From the NCBI GenBank assembly GCA_027064525.1, contig JAMOPJ010000009.1:1-62227 (forward strand): a stretch of 62,227 nucleotides of DNA. The letters run 5' to 3'. Made by a program: the position numbers and the translations under genes. How positions within the stretch are numbered: the stretch's first letter is position 1; the number at the start of each line of letters is the position of its first letter. The stretch is from Archaeoglobaceae archaeon (lineage in GTDB: Archaea; Halobacteriota; Archaeoglobi; Archaeoglobales; Archaeoglobaceae). Below the pieces are notes generated by a model. It searched no databases, was not told where the DNA came from, and saw only the letters and a list, made by a program, of their open reading frames with translations. Positions 1 through 8,458 of the stretch are shown here, piece after piece.

Positions 1-193
1 GCTCCTCCTGCGTTAATTGTTGCTCTAACTCCTCAATTCGCTCATCAGCCGGTTTCACCCATATGTTGCGACCTAACCATAGCCCTATGCATATACCACC
101 CCCAATTAGCACTATCGCCGGAACTATCGCATAAGCTACGAAAACATTGGAAATCATTAGCAAAGCCAAAACAGTCGTTAGCCCTTTCCTCAC
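1..193 (-). CDS. Membrane or exported protein with coiled-coil start (partial)
   Basis: The gene runs off the left edge; only its first 64 codons are visible. A GTG start at 193 is preceded by a strong ribosome site (GGAGGG, about 6 nt upstream). The product begins with a basic Met-Arg-Lys, then a hydrophobic stretch (residues 6-40) that could be a signal peptide followed by a second membrane segment rich in Ile/Gly, then a charged tail with heptad-like Glu/Leu spacing (around residues 50-64) suggesting a coiled coil. It lies 27 nt downstream of the next membrane gene and is probably co-transcribed with it. I do not recognise the family; surface or virion spike-like proteins can look like this, but that is only a possibility. 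Confidence 0.6.
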   Translation of the reverse strand, partial: MRKGLTTVLALLMISNVFVAYAIVPAIVLIGGGICIGLWLGRNIWVKPADERIEELEQQLTQEE

Positions 194-220
194 AGCTGAT
201 CCCTCCAAAAAATAGAAAAA

Positions 221-847
221 TTAGTCCTGATATGCCATGACAACAGTGGCTACAGCGCAACCCGCCCATAGTCCTATCTTGTGCCATGCATCAGCTACCC
301 AATCAGCTGGCAGAGTAAAACCACTTATGACTCCTGATGCCATTACCGGAAGGACTATGCTAACTGCAAAGCAGACCATCTCCAACGCTGTGAACTTAAT
401 GTATGCCTTCTGAGCAAGCAATATTATTGACGAAATAGCCGCTACAACAACTGCAAGCGTTTCGTATGTCATGTCTGGTAGCGATATCAGCCCAAAGCAA
501 GCCAATGACGCCACCACATACGCTATAAAGGTAAGTGCTTCCACCACTCCGAAATTTCCCGCCTTCGCAATTCCTCCATAATGATGCCCATACCTGCTTT
601 TTAAACCTCTTCCCACTCTCTTAATCGACACCTTCCCACCTCCCAAACTCGACAAAAACAACTCCTCCCGGAAATACAAAACCGCAAGCAGCAGAATCGC
701 TGAAATTATCGCAAGCTGTGCCGTCACTGTAAAATCACTGAAAATATAGCTGTCCAATACTTTCCAACAAAAATGCAGGATAATTTCGACTATGATTAGC
801 AATGTAACCAGCGTTGCTAGTTGCTGTTGCTTGGTTTCTCTGCCCAA
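221..847 (-). CDS. Polytopic membrane protein of unknown function
   Basis: A 208-residue protein with about six hydrophobic segments (near residues 13-33, 43-60, 100-120, 130-145, 153-172 and 190-204). Between the second and third segments is a basic, Gly/His-rich loop. The start is TTG at 847, preceded by GGAGGGAGATTAG, a good ribosome site. No enzymatic motif is visible. It is the first gene of a leftward unit that begins with a structured leader (865-971) and continues into the partial coiled-coil gene. Its rare start codon and lack of a recognisable family suggest accessory origin, possibly an integrated element extending beyond the left edge; this is inference. Confidence 0.6.
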   Translation of the reverse strand: MGRETKQQQLATLVTLLIIVEIILHFCWKVLDSYIFSDFTVTAQLAIISAILLLAVLYFREELFLSSLGGGKVSIKRVGRGLKSRYGHHYGGIAKAGNFGVVEALTFIAYVVASLACFGLISLPDMTYETLAVVVAAISSIILLAQKAYIKFTALEMVCFAVSIVLPVMASGVISGFTLPADWVADAWHKIGLWAGCAVATVVMAYQD

Positions 848-864
848 CTAATCTCCCTCCGAAA

Positions 865-971
865 GCCGGGGAGTGCGGAGAATAGTCTCTTGTCCCTCGG
901 CCTCATGCGGATGATCGTGAATGCCGGGCAACCACGTCGTCGCTGACCAACTCTGTCGTCTCTTCCCCGGC
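865..971 (-). ncRNA. Structured leader or small RNA candidate (107 nt)
   Basis: This GC-rich island lies in an AT-rich intergenic stretch of about 320 nt. On the minus strand it starts with GCCGGGGA and ends with the exact complement TCCCCGGC, giving an 8-bp closing helix. Inside, CCCGGC can also pair with GCCGAGGG (one bulge). A TATA-like box (TTTAAATAC, 998-1006) is placed so that transcription would start around 976, right before the helix. The ribosome site and TTG start of the next gene follow about 18 nt after it. It is therefore a structured 5' leader or a small RNA; it matches no riboswitch class I know. Strand is inferred from the promoter. Confidence 0.4.
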
Positions 972-997
972 CCTACTGAGTTAGGTTTGGAAAAATA

Positions 998-1006
998 GTA
1001 TTTAAA
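998..1006 (-). promoter_or_regulatory. TATA box for the leftward unit
   Basis: TTTAAATAC on the minus strand lies about 25 nt upstream of the closing helix of the structured leader. Spacing fits an archaeal promoter. The rest of 1007-1170 shows no gene; it must hold the promoter of the rightward ksgA gene, but I see no clear box. Confidence 0.45.
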
Positions 1007-1170
1007 GATCGTAACTTTGTCCCCGAAAAGGATATTAACGGGCATTTAACTCATAAAATTATGCACGGTCCGGGCCCTTCTTGTTTGGCTTTAAGTCTTA
1101 ATCGTTTGTGGTTGATCATTCTCCATGGTTAGTCAAAACGTATATTTGGACAGCTGACGTTTGTAGCTTG

Positions 1171-1929
1171 ATGAAACTTCTGAAGTCAAAGGGCCAGCAC
1201 ATTCTCATAAGCAAGAAGTTCTTGCATAAAATAATCAGATATGCCGAGCTTAGCTTTGATGATGTCGTGCTCGAAGTTGGATGCGGAACTGGAAGGCTTA
1301 CAAGATTACTGCTCAAGAGTGTTGAGAAGGTTTATGGTATAGAGGTTGATGAGAGGTTCGTTAAGTACCTTCAGAAGAGATTTGAACATGAGATTAAATC
1401 TGGTAGATTCGTTTTGATTCACGGCGATGCTCTCAAGGTCGATTTTCCCGAATTCGACAAGTTCGTTGCAAATATACCCTATCAGATCTCATCTCCGCTC
1501 ACGTTCAAACTGTTGAAGCACGACTTTAAACTTGCGGTGGTTACGTATCAGAAGGAGTTCGCAGAAAGATTGGTGGCTAAGCCCGGAAATAAGAAGTATG
1601 GAAGGCTGAGCGTCGTTGCGAAAGCTTACTGCAGAGCGGAGATATTGGATATCATCCCACCTACGGCGTTCAAGCCTAAGCCGAAGGTCGAATCTGCAAT
1701 AGTTCGAATAATACCAGAGCCCGAAATAGAGGTAAAAAATTTAGATCTGTTCGAAGATTTAGTTAGGTTTGCGTTCTCTCAGCGGAGGAAGATGTTTGGC
1801 AAAATCGTTGAGGAGTGGTGCGAGCTGAAGGGTTTGAAGGTCGACGTGCCTAAGGAACTGAAGAAGAAGAGACCTGAGGAGATTCCGCCAGAAGTTTACG
1901 CTGAGATAGCTGATTCTGTGGAGTTATGA
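1171..1929 (+). CDS. ksgA: rRNA adenine dimethyltransferase (KsgA/Dim1)
   Basis: SAM-dependent enzyme that dimethylates the two adjacent adenosines in the loop of the 3' terminal helix of 16S rRNA. The 252-residue product has the family's opening ([11 protein letters not shown]), SAM motif I ([12 protein letters not shown]), the acidic end of strand 2 (GIEVDERF), and the catalytic NIPYQISSP motif. A helical C-terminal domain with FSQRRKM follows. The frame is open upstream to 1108, but the ATG at 1171 matches where family members begin, so I chose it. It overlaps the following methyltransferase by ATGA, suggesting co-expression of two translation-apparatus methylases. Confidence 0.93.
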   Translation: MKLLKSKGQHILISKKFLHKIIRYAELSFDDVVLEVGCGTGRLTRLLLKSVEKVYGIEVDERFVKYLQKRFEHEIKSGRFVLIHGDALKVDFPEFDKFVANIPYQISSPLTFKLLKHDFKLAVVTYQKEFAERLVAKPGNKKYGRLSVVAKAYCRAEILDIIPPTAFKPKPKVESAIVRIIPEPEIEVKNLDLFEDLVRFAFSQRRKMFGKIVEEWCELKGLKVDVPKELKKKRPEEIPPEVYAEIADSVEL

Positions 1930-2477
1930 GCTCGGATGTCTATCCCCCGCAGGAAGACTCTGAACTCTTGCTCGAAGTCGCTTTGAGGGAAGTCAAGCCC
2001 GAAGATGAGGTTTTAGAGGTGGGTGTCGGCAGTGGCTATGTTTCTGAGAAGTTGAAGGATATGTGCAAATTTTTGCTTGCGACGGACATCTCTCCTTACG
2101 CTGTTAAAGAAGCAAAGAAGAAGGGGATCGAAGTCATTAGGACGGATCTCGTTTCGGGAATAAGGAAGAGGTTCACCCTCATCCTGTTCAACCCTCCCTA
2201 TTTGGAACTCAGCGATGAAGAGAAACAGGGAGACTGGCTTGAGAAAGCCTTGGACGGGGGAAGGCATGGAATAGAGGTCATGGTTCGGTTCTTGGATGAA
2301 GTCAGAGACGTGCTTGCGGATGACGGGAGGATAATCCTAATAATTTCATCTTTAAACGTTCCGCACATATTCGAGGAGATTAAAAAGAGGGGATTTGATT
2401 TTGAGATCGTTGCGGAGCGACCGCTATTCTTCGAGAAGCTGTTCGCCCTCAGGATAACCTCTTCTCAAGATCGATGA
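1926..2477 (+). CDS. HemK/Mtq2-like release factor glutamine methyltransferase
   Basis: A 183-residue class I methyltransferase. It opens with [11 protein letters not shown], typical of archaeal and eukaryotic HemK-like proteins, has the SAM motif [12 protein letters not shown], and carries the signature NPPYLE, which in this family binds the glutamine side chain of the GGQ motif of the peptide-release factor. By family knowledge it would methylate aRF1 (the eukaryotic counterpart is Mtq2, acting with a zinc partner Trm112). The start overlaps the ksgA stop (ATGA). Length fits short archaeal members that lack the bacterial N-terminal domain. Confidence 0.85.
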   Translation: MSSDVYPPQEDSELLLEVALREVKPEDEVLEVGVGSGYVSEKLKDMCKFLLATDISPYAVKEAKKKGIEVIRTDLVSGIRKRFTLILFNPPYLELSDEEKQGDWLEKALDGGRHGIEVMVRFLDEVRDVLADDGRIILIISSLNVPHIFEEIKKRGFDFEIVAERPLFFEKLFALRITSSQDR

Positions 2478-2562
2478 CCCTCTTCAGCGTTAGCAGAAAT
2501 AGAGCGGTTATTATCAGCATCACAGCCATCGACGCCATGAACACCGCCATGTAGTCGGTCAT
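2449..2562 (-). CDS. Small membrane protein (37 aa)
   Basis: A short open frame starting at ATG 2562 and ending with TGA at 2449. It encodes a single hydrophobic helix (residues 5-25, rich in Met, Ala, Leu, Ile) followed by a basic and acidic tail (KRVIDLEKR). It overlaps the 3' end of the convergent methyltransferase gene by 29 nt. There is no strong ribosome site. The clear transmembrane pattern with a positively charged cytoplasmic tail argues for a real small membrane protein, but conservation would need to be shown. Confidence 0.4.
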   Translation of the reverse strand: MTDYMAVFMASMAVMLIITALFLLTLKRVIDLEKRLS

Positions 2563-2781
2563 GATAAGCGTTTGAAGTTGAGATGATTTAGATCTTTCGA
2601 TTTAGAACGTTGGAATGTCATCTTAGCTCAGCATAGTGAGAGATATCTAATACTATTCTTCACCATTGGCTTTCACATCTATAGTGTATCCGAATTTTAA
2701 TTTCTATTATCTCTCGCTTGCTATAATTCCATAGATGTGGATAGTGTTTAACAGAGGGTTGATAATCTGATATTTGGTAGC
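2563..2781. other. Intergenic stretch, nothing recognised
   Basis: About 220 nt of AT-rich sequence between the small membrane ORF and the 3' end of the broken gene. I see no tRNA, repeat or convincing open frame in it. Confidence 0.5.
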
Positions 2782-3669
2782 TCAATGCCAAGATATCCAC
2801 CTGTCGATGTAGCCAATCGGTGTGATAATCCCGTGCTTGAACCTCATACTATCTACCGTAATCCATTCATAGCTTTTGACCGTCTTGTAGACAAACGGGA
2901 TTTCAAGCGTCCTGTTAACGAGAGTTCCGTTAACATCGAACTCGAATCTGATAATAGCTCCGCTCAGATTTCCCTCAGGATCTTCCAGCTTACGATCCTC
3001 ACATTCTCAAATGTTCTCAGCTCGTCCAAGCTGTGATCCATCCTGTCCCTTTCCGAGTAAAATCCATAAAGCTTCGTCCAATTTCTCTTATTCAGGGCTT
3101 CAACGAACTCGCCGATGTCCGGTGGAACCGGCATCGTTGGAGAGGGAGGCGGAACGGGCATCGTCAAGCATCTTGCAGAGAGGTTTTGCGAAGATCAGAA
3201 CCTTGAAGATCTCGTCGTCGAGCTGGAAGATATTTCTGATCAGCGTGCTTGAGACGTTGTAATACCTGACGACTGGCTTCGAGCCGAAGCAATCCATGGC
3301 CAAACACTTACCGTCTCTGATGATCCCAAGCGTCGAAACATTAAAGTTCCTGAAGCTTACGTTGACTAAAACAAAGCTGAGATCTCTCTCCATCTGTATA
3401 TCCCATATCTCACGTTTGCGTCATCCTTCCGCTCGTTCCACTCGAAAATCTTGACGAGCTTTGGCGATACCTCATGGCCTCTCTCTATGAAGAGAAGTCT
3501 ACCGTTCTTCTCGAGCAGATAGCCAGAGTCGGTTGGAATCACGAGAAAGCTTCTCTAAGCTCTCGTTTTCCTTCCAACAGCCTTGAACGCTCACTTGAGA
3601 TGGAAACAGCATGAGAACGATCTATATTATAATAATCGACATCACACCGGCGACTATCCACCATCTCAT
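2782..3669 (-). pseudogene. Decayed exported or membrane-anchored protein gene
   Basis: Reading leftwards from the ATG at 3669 gives a basic/aromatic start and a hydrophobic segment, then an in-frame TAG at codon 16. Downstream, coding-quality sequence continues only if the frame is changed near 3550, 3395, 3150 and 2975; it finally ends at TGA 2782-2784. Pieces include a region around TDSGYLLEKNGRL, one around IFQLDDEIFKVL, a Pro-rich linker (PVPPPSP) and a C-terminal part around GTLVNRTLEIPF. The start overlaps the stop of the upstream gene by ATGA, so it was once the second gene of that operon. Several independent lesions make a true pseudogene more likely than a single sequencing error. 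The original function is unknown. Confidence 0.75.
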
Positions 3670-4073
3670 ACCACTACCACCCTCCAACGTATACTGCCGT
3701 TCTCGATGAAGAAGTGGATGGTCATCCAAGGATGAACCCTAAATTCGTGCGAGATGGTGTGGTTTTCGGTCGACACTATGAACCTGTATTTTCCATCGGC
3801 CCAAGTGATGAGCGTGAACGTAGGCTTTGGATACCAGCCAAAACTCCTCTCGTAGCTCACACGGCTTTTGGGCATCATCCGGTAACTTACGTTTAAAACC
3901 TCTTCGTCACCGTTTAGTATCATTATTCTGACGTTGTGAGGCTTTAAATCTTTATTGCAAATCTCGAAGAGCGGTAACGGTTTACCTACGAGCGTTACGG
4001 GAAACACGTATCCGAAGGCAAGATATAGTATGATTATGGATATACCAACCGCTATCGACACCTTAATTCTCAT
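3666..4073 (-). CDS. Membrane-anchored exported protein, unknown
   Basis: A 135-residue product with an N-terminal hydrophobic segment (residues 5-25, after MRIKVS) acting as signal peptide or anchor, followed by an extracellular domain of beta-type character with several possible N-glycosylation sites (NVSY, NHTI, NGSI). No enzymatic motif. Its stop overlaps the start of the decayed gene downstream (ATGA), so the two formed an operon. It appears intact itself. I do not recognise the family. Confidence 0.65.
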   Translation of the reverse strand: MRIKVSIAVGISIIILYLAFGYVFPVTLVGKPLPLFEICNKDLKPHNVRIMILNGDEEVLNVSYRMMPKSRVSYERSFGWYPKPTFTLITWADGKYRFIVSTENHTISHEFRVHPWMTIHFFIENGSIRWRVVVV

Positions 4074-4144
4074 GAAAAGCTTAAGGGTTTTTATCTATAA
4101 AAACGTTCTGACCATATTTTGAAAATTATAATAATTTGCAGACA

Positions 4145-6229
4145 TCAGAGAGATCCAATCTTGCTCGCGAGCTTGGCCAGCACTTCTTTCCTCTTTGCCG
4201 GAATGAACTTTATCGATCCCACCACAAGATGACCTCCGCCTTCCACTCCAGCCCCTGGCACCTCCTCCTGTAACTCCTTTACAAACCTTGGAATGTCCAA
4301 TTCGACACCCTCACTTCTTATAACCGCGAAGTCCGGGCCGTAGCCGATAGTTACGATCTTCGGATAGTTCTGCTTTAGCCTGTCATGCACTTCTCCAGTT
4401 AGCTTGCCCGGTGGTGGAAATGTGAACTTCTTGGCGTAGTTTTCTACATCGAAAGCTGCCAGAACTACTCCATTCGGTAATTCCTGAATCTTAACTCCCT
4501 GCATCGCAGTCTCAACCTGCGCCTCTATCGCCTCTTTCGCATAACTTGAGAGCATCTCCACCAACTTCTTCTGTCTGTCCTTCCTTCCAAAGCCTAAGAT
4601 CTCGTGCATTATGTATGAGGAGGGACGGTATCTCAGATGGAATCCTTCATACTCAAGTGCGAGTCCTATGTCGTATAGCTCCTCTCTGCTTACACCGCTT
4701 AGTTCTATATACTTCTCAACCTCTCCTTCGGCTCTATCTCCAACGACTGAAACCGCAGCGAGCAAAGTCAGATCGCCAACATCCGGATTTACCATCCTCG
4801 CTATTTCCGTGCAAAGAACTCCGGATGTATAGTTGCTATCTCCTCCGACCTTGTATGGATTGACATGATAGAGCAGATATCTGTCTACCTCATCATCCGG
4901 GAAGTGGTGATCGATCGTTATCACATCCGCTCCGAAGGCCAGGAATTGCCTTATCGCCGGTATGTCCTCACAACCGGATCCGTTGTCCACGAGCACGACC
5001 AGCGGAATTTTGTCACCATGCCTGTCCATATCTTCAAGAGCTTCATCCAAGTCTTTCACGACATCCTCAAGCTCATAGAACGGAGCTCTCGAAACCTTCC
5101 TCTTGATGAGGTAGTATTTCGCCTCTGGATCCGCATGAATCTTCTCAACCAGATCGATCAGAGCGACTTCGAGTGCCACTCCTCCACAAACACCATCTGC
5201 ATCCCAGTGATGTCTTATTATGATCGGTCTTGATTCAAATACCGCCTTCCTGAGTTCTTTCGCAACCGCCATCATCTCATCCTTGAGTGCGTTCAGAACC
5301 TCGCTTTCTATAAGAAAGCCTCTGAATATTGGCTCACTTCTCTTCTCCAGCTCTTCTTGGATAAGCCTATGTATCGCATAGGCATCTTCTCCAAGCAGCC
5401 TTTCCATCTCCAAGACTTCTATGAACGGCTTGGTTTCCCTCTTCTTGACGATACCAATGACCGTAACGATGTCATCGACTTGGATCTCAGGATAGGCTCT
5501 GTCTCCACCTTCGAAAGCCGCACAATTCACACTTCCAGTTTCATCGATGATAGTGAAAATCGTCGGCCCGCCAGTTTCTTTTATGTGAGTAACCTTTCCC
5601 CTAATCTGAACCATCTTGCCCGCCAATTGTTCAAGCTGGTTTATCTTAACAAGAGGAACATCCTTGGAAACCTCAACTACAGCGTAGTTGTCCATCTGCT
5701 GGGGGATCAGATCTATCTCACCGGTAGGTCTTATGTTCGTAATCTTAACGAGAACTGTATCGTCTTCTTTGAGTTTAAGATTACTCAGATTCTTCTTGTG
5801 GATAAGACCCCTAAGTCTCTTGTTAAGCTGAACGAAAACACCTATATCGGTTACTGCAGAAACCTTCCCTATGTAAACCCTATTTATCCTCAGATCCTCA
5901 ATTCCACAGCTGTTCCTAAGTTGATAAGCGTGAGGCTTTCTTCTGCAATTTGGACATAGATCGTGATTGCCTATGACTTTAGCTCCGCATAACTTGCACT
6001 TTCCAGCCTTTCCCGTTCCGTTGCAGACCTTGCAAACTTCAAGCCTCTTAACCTTGCCCGTTCCCTTGCAAACTCCGCAAATTCCTTTCATGAACATCTC
6101 TAACTGCTCTTTTGAGAGCTCTGCCGTTATTTTTGGATCAAAGCTCTTGGCTTTTCCAGTTCCTCCGCAGGTTTTGCAGGGCTCCTCTACTTCGATGTAA
6201 CCCTTGCCACCACAAGCGTCGCATATCAT
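4145..6229 (-). CDS. DHH-family phosphoesterase with DnaJ zinc fingers, S1 and OB domains
   Basis: A 694-residue multidomain protein. Residues 3-75 carry four CxxCxGxG-type repeats like the cysteine-rich domain of DnaJ; a CKLC...CPNC ribbon follows (about 78-95). Residues about 113-175 look like an S1 RNA-binding domain (YIGKVSAVTDIGVFVQL), about 205-280 like an OB-fold nucleic-acid binding domain (VQIRGKVTHIKE). The rest is a RecJ-like DHH domain: HHWDADGVCGG, then VLVDNGSG, then the DHH motif in TIDHHFPDDE, and a GGGH motif (VEGGGHLV) of the DHHA1 domain. Known archaeal relatives are RecJ-like single-strand nucleases or nano-RNases; this one probably acts on nucleic acid with metal ions. 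Exact substrate unknown. Confidence 0.85.
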   Translation of the reverse strand: MICDACGGKGYIEVEEPCKTCGGTGKAKSFDPKITAELSKEQLEMFMKGICGVCKGTGKVKRLEVCKVCNGTGKAGKCKLCGAKVIGNHDLCPNCRRKPHAYQLRNSCGIEDLRINRVYIGKVSAVTDIGVFVQLNKRLRGLIHKKNLSNLKLKEDDTVLVKITNIRPTGEIDLIPQQMDNYAVVEVSKDVPLVKINQLEQLAGKMVQIRGKVTHIKETGGPTIFTIIDETGSVNCAAFEGGDRAYPEIQVDDIVTVIGIVKKRETKPFIEVLEMERLLGEDAYAIHRLIQEELEKRSEPIFRGFLIESEVLNALKDEMMAVAKELRKAVFESRPIIIRHHWDADGVCGGVALEVALIDLVEKIHADPEAKYYLIKRKVSRAPFYELEDVVKDLDEALEDMDRHGDKIPLVVLVDNGSGCEDIPAIRQFLAFGADVITIDHHFPDDEVDRYLLYHVNPYKVGGDSNYTSGVLCTEIARMVNPDVGDLTLLAAVSVVGDRAEGEVEKYIELSGVSREELYDIGLALEYEGFHLRYRPSSYIMHEILGFGRKDRQKKLVEMLSSYAKEAIEAQVETAMQGVKIQELPNGVVLAAFDVENYAKKFTFPPPGKLTGEVHDRLKQNYPKIVTIGYGPDFAVIRSEGVELDIPRFVKELQEEVPGAGVEGGGHLVVGSIKFIPAKRKEVLAKLASKIGSL

Positions 6230-6265
6230 TGAAGAGCGATAGAAACGATGTGGATAAAAGCTTGA

Positions 6266-6607
6266 CTACGTGTGCAACTCCTTCTCGTCAGCTTTCATAA
6301 TCGCCAAAAATATGTTCGCCTTGAGCGTCATCTCAAAATATTTCTTATCAGGCTCTAAAACAGCGAACTTCTTCGGAATAGGGATCATCAAGACATCTCC
6401 ACAGCAATAGCTGTATCTTCCCTCTTTGTCAATGACGATCTCCACGTCCATCGGATTGTCCCTTGTTAAAGATATGTAAACGGTGCAATCTTTGTTTTCC
6501 TTTACCATCCTCATTATGTCCTCAAGTTTGTATTTAGATATCAGACCACCATATATCCTATTTACGAGTTTATGTTGATGCGGATCTTCAAGCTCGTAAC
6601 GATTCAT
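6266..6607 (-). CDS. Conserved-looking hypothetical protein (113 aa)
   Basis: A soluble 113-residue protein with mixed alpha/beta character, no membrane segment and a pair of adjacent cysteines (YCCGD). The ATG at 6607 starts just downstream of an AT-rich promoter region shared with the divergent response regulator. It lies 36 nt upstream of the DHH gene on the same strand and may be co-transcribed with it. I do not recognise the family. Confidence 0.6.
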   Translation of the reverse strand: MNRYELEDPHQHKLVNRIYGGLISKYKLEDIMRMVKENKDCTVYISLTRDNPMDVEIVIDKEGRYSYCCGDVLMIPIPKKFAVLEPDKKYFEMTLKANIFLAIMKADEKELHT

Positions 6608-6726
6608 CTCATTGCAAGTTAGATATACCCAAAATAAAACTTTCCGTTATCGCACGTTAAATCTGGAATATTAGTTTTTATATTTAGCCATATTTTCCAG
6701 CAGTCAGTTACAACAGTCACAACAAG

Positions 6727-6773
6727 CTTTAAATATAATTATTAGGACAAGCATAATGATGGGGGTGCGCTAA
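6727..6773 (+). promoter_or_regulatory. Promoter and ribosome site of the two-component operon
   Basis: TTTAAATATAA (6728-6738) is a good archaeal TATA box; GGGGGTG (6761-6767) precedes the ATG at 6774. Just upstream, 6700-6725 contains two similar CAGTCA/CAAC-like runs (CAGTCAGTTACAA and CAGTCACAACAA) that could be a regulator site. Confidence 0.5.
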
Positions 6774-7127
6774 ATGAAGGTTCTTATAGTTGAAGACGAT
6801 GTTGCGTTAAGAGAAGTATTGAGAATAATGTTAGGCGATTTTGAGGTGATAGAGGCCGATAACGGTGAGGACGCTGTTAGGATATACGAGAAGGAAAGAC
6901 CCGACATCGTTTTTATGGATATCGTCCTACCAAAGAAGGACGGCATTGAAGCTACGAAGGAGATACTTAAGATTGATCCGAATGCTAAGATCGTTGGAAT
7001 TACTGCCTTCGAATCGAAAGGGGAGGAGATACTCAAAGCTGGAGCGATAGCTCTGCTTGAGAAACCCATAACGAAGAGCAAGCTGTTTGAATTGATAGAA
7101 AGGATATGTGGAAAGGTCTCCTCGTAG
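6774..7127 (+). CDS. CheY-like response regulator (receiver only)
   Basis: A 117-residue single receiver domain. The acidic pocket is in VEDDVA, the phosphorylated Asp in IVFMDIVLPKKDG, the conserved Thr/Ser in GITAFES, and the Lys in EKPITK. There is no output domain, so it must work through protein contacts. The next gene, a histidine kinase, starts inside its last codons (22-nt overlap), making it the obvious partner. Such stand-alone receivers are common in Archaeoglobus. Confidence 0.9.
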   Translation: MKVLIVEDDVALREVLRIMLGDFEVIEADNGEDAVRIYEKERPDIVFMDIVLPKKDGIEATKEILKIDPNAKIVGITAFESKGEEILKAGAIALLEKPITKSKLFELIERICGKVSS

Positions 7128-8458
7128 TATCCTCGATTCTAATTGCCATTTTAAGCGTTTTTTTGCCTGAAAATTTGGCGAGGATTCATAACTATGTTTA
7201 CACCTCTGTAGTTCCTCTGCTAATAGTTGCGGTCTCTCTAATAGTTTATGTTCATACTCGGGGCGAGCTCAGAAGGATTTCACTTGCAGTAATTCTGATG
7301 TCCCTCCTCAACTGGCTCGGAGAGATAACTTGGAACTACTACGAGATGGCAAACTTAACCCCATCCCCATCCCTCGCGGATGTCTTTTGGATAACGGCAT
7401 ATTTTCCTATTATATATATACTTTTAATAATTCTAAAAGATAGGATTAAATATATAAGTTTATCCGGGTATCTTTTGTCTGCTTTTTTCATCGCCGTAAC
7501 GACTGTGCTCGTGCTCATTCCGGCGTTGCACTACGCTGAAGAAAGTTTAAGTCCAATTGAGGCTTTTGTGACCAACATATATATAGCGCTCGACATAGTT
7601 CTCATTCCCCTTCTGATTTTGCTTTTCATGGTATATCTGAAGAGGCCAATGGGTATATTTTACGGTGGGCTGATTCTTTCGGCAACGCTGACGCTCGTAG
7701 GAGACATACTCTACAACTACTACGATATCTGGGGGATATACTACACCGGCTCTCTACCGGATGTATTTCATAACTTGGACTACTTGGTTATTCTTCTTGT
7801 AATGTTCGAAGTTTACAGAAGGAACGTTAAGATCGTGACGATCGAGGATATTGAGAGGGAGAGGGCAAAGTTCGAGTTTCTCAATAAACTTATGAGACAT
7901 GACATTCTGAACGATCTGTCTGCGGTGCTGGGTTATCTGGAAATATTTAAGCAGAGCAAGAATCCGGAGATCTTGGGCAAAATAGAGACGAGGATAAAGA
8001 ATTCGATAAATCTGATAAAATCTGTTAGAGCGGTCGAGAAGAAACCCGAAATTAAGCCGATCGATCTTAAAGAGGTGGTTTTGGCTGAAGCTCACGGTTA
8101 CGGCAACGTGGAGATCAATATCGACATTCCAGACGTTAAGGTTTTGGCAGACGACCTCTTGGCATCTGTTCTAAGGAATCTTGTGATCAATGCGATAGTC
8201 CATAGCGACGAGAAAATTCCTAAGATCGAGATATCGGCAAAGAGGCTGAACGGGTGGGTGGAGATTAGAGTGGCCGACAATGGCCCGGGGATTCCCGATG
8301 AGATGAAAGAGGAGATCTTTAAGGAGGGGGTCGGAAAGCATTCAGGCTTGGGACTATTTCTCGTCAAGAAGATCGTCGAGAGCTATGGGGGCAAAATTTG
8401 GGTGGAAGACAACAGACCAAAGGGATCGGTATTCGTCATAAGGCTGAAAGCTGCCTAA
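7106..8458 (+). CDS. Membrane-bound sensor histidine kinase
   Basis: A 450-residue protein. Residues 1-235 hold about seven to eight transmembrane helices, probably the sensing part. The H-box is in FLNKLMRHDILNDLSAVLGY (His about residue 270), followed by the ATPase domain: N-box RNLVINAIVHS, G1 VADNGPGIP, G2 SGLGLFLVKKI. The RHDI.N form of the H-box is typical for archaeal kinases. It overlaps the response regulator gene upstream and its stop overlaps that of the convergent AbrB-PhoU gene by 3 nt. Whether it senses phosphate is unknown; the neighbouring pst operon makes it worth considering. Confidence 0.9.
   Translation: MWKGLLVVSSILIAILSVFLPENLARIHNYVYTSVVPLLIVAVSLIVYVHTRGELRRISLAVILMSLLNWLGEITWNYYEMANLTPSPSLADVFWITAYFPIIYILLIILKDRIKYISLSGYLLSAFFIAVTTVLVLIPALHYAEESLSPIEAFVTNIYIALDIVLIPLLILLFMVYLKRPMGIFYGGLILSATLTLVGDILYNYYDIWGIYYTGSLPDVFHNLDYLVILLVMFEVYRRNVKIVTIEDIERERAKFEFLNKLMRHDILNDLSAVLGYLEIFKQSKNPEILGKIETRIKNSINLIKSVRAVEKKPEIKPIDLKEVVLAEAHGYGNVEINIDIPDVKVLADDLLASVLRNLVINAIVHSDEKIPKIEISAKRLNGWVEIRVADNGPGIPDEMKEEIFKEGVGKHSGLGLFLVKKIVESYGGKIWVEDNRPKGSVFVIRLKAA

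Noticed and set aside
848-1045. A 65-codon frame across the structured leader
   Set aside because: Its codons simply follow the GC-rich paired block; composition is unlike protein and the RNA interpretation explains the region better.
2620-2640. Similar short run (TCATC..A.CTCAGCAT) at about 2616-2635 and 32704-32720
   Set aside because: The match is short and imperfect with no flanking structure; probably chance.
5357-5959. A 200-codon open frame antisense to the DHH phosphoesterase gene
   Set aside because: No motif, no ribosome site, and complete overlap with a clearly coding frame; treated as a shadow.
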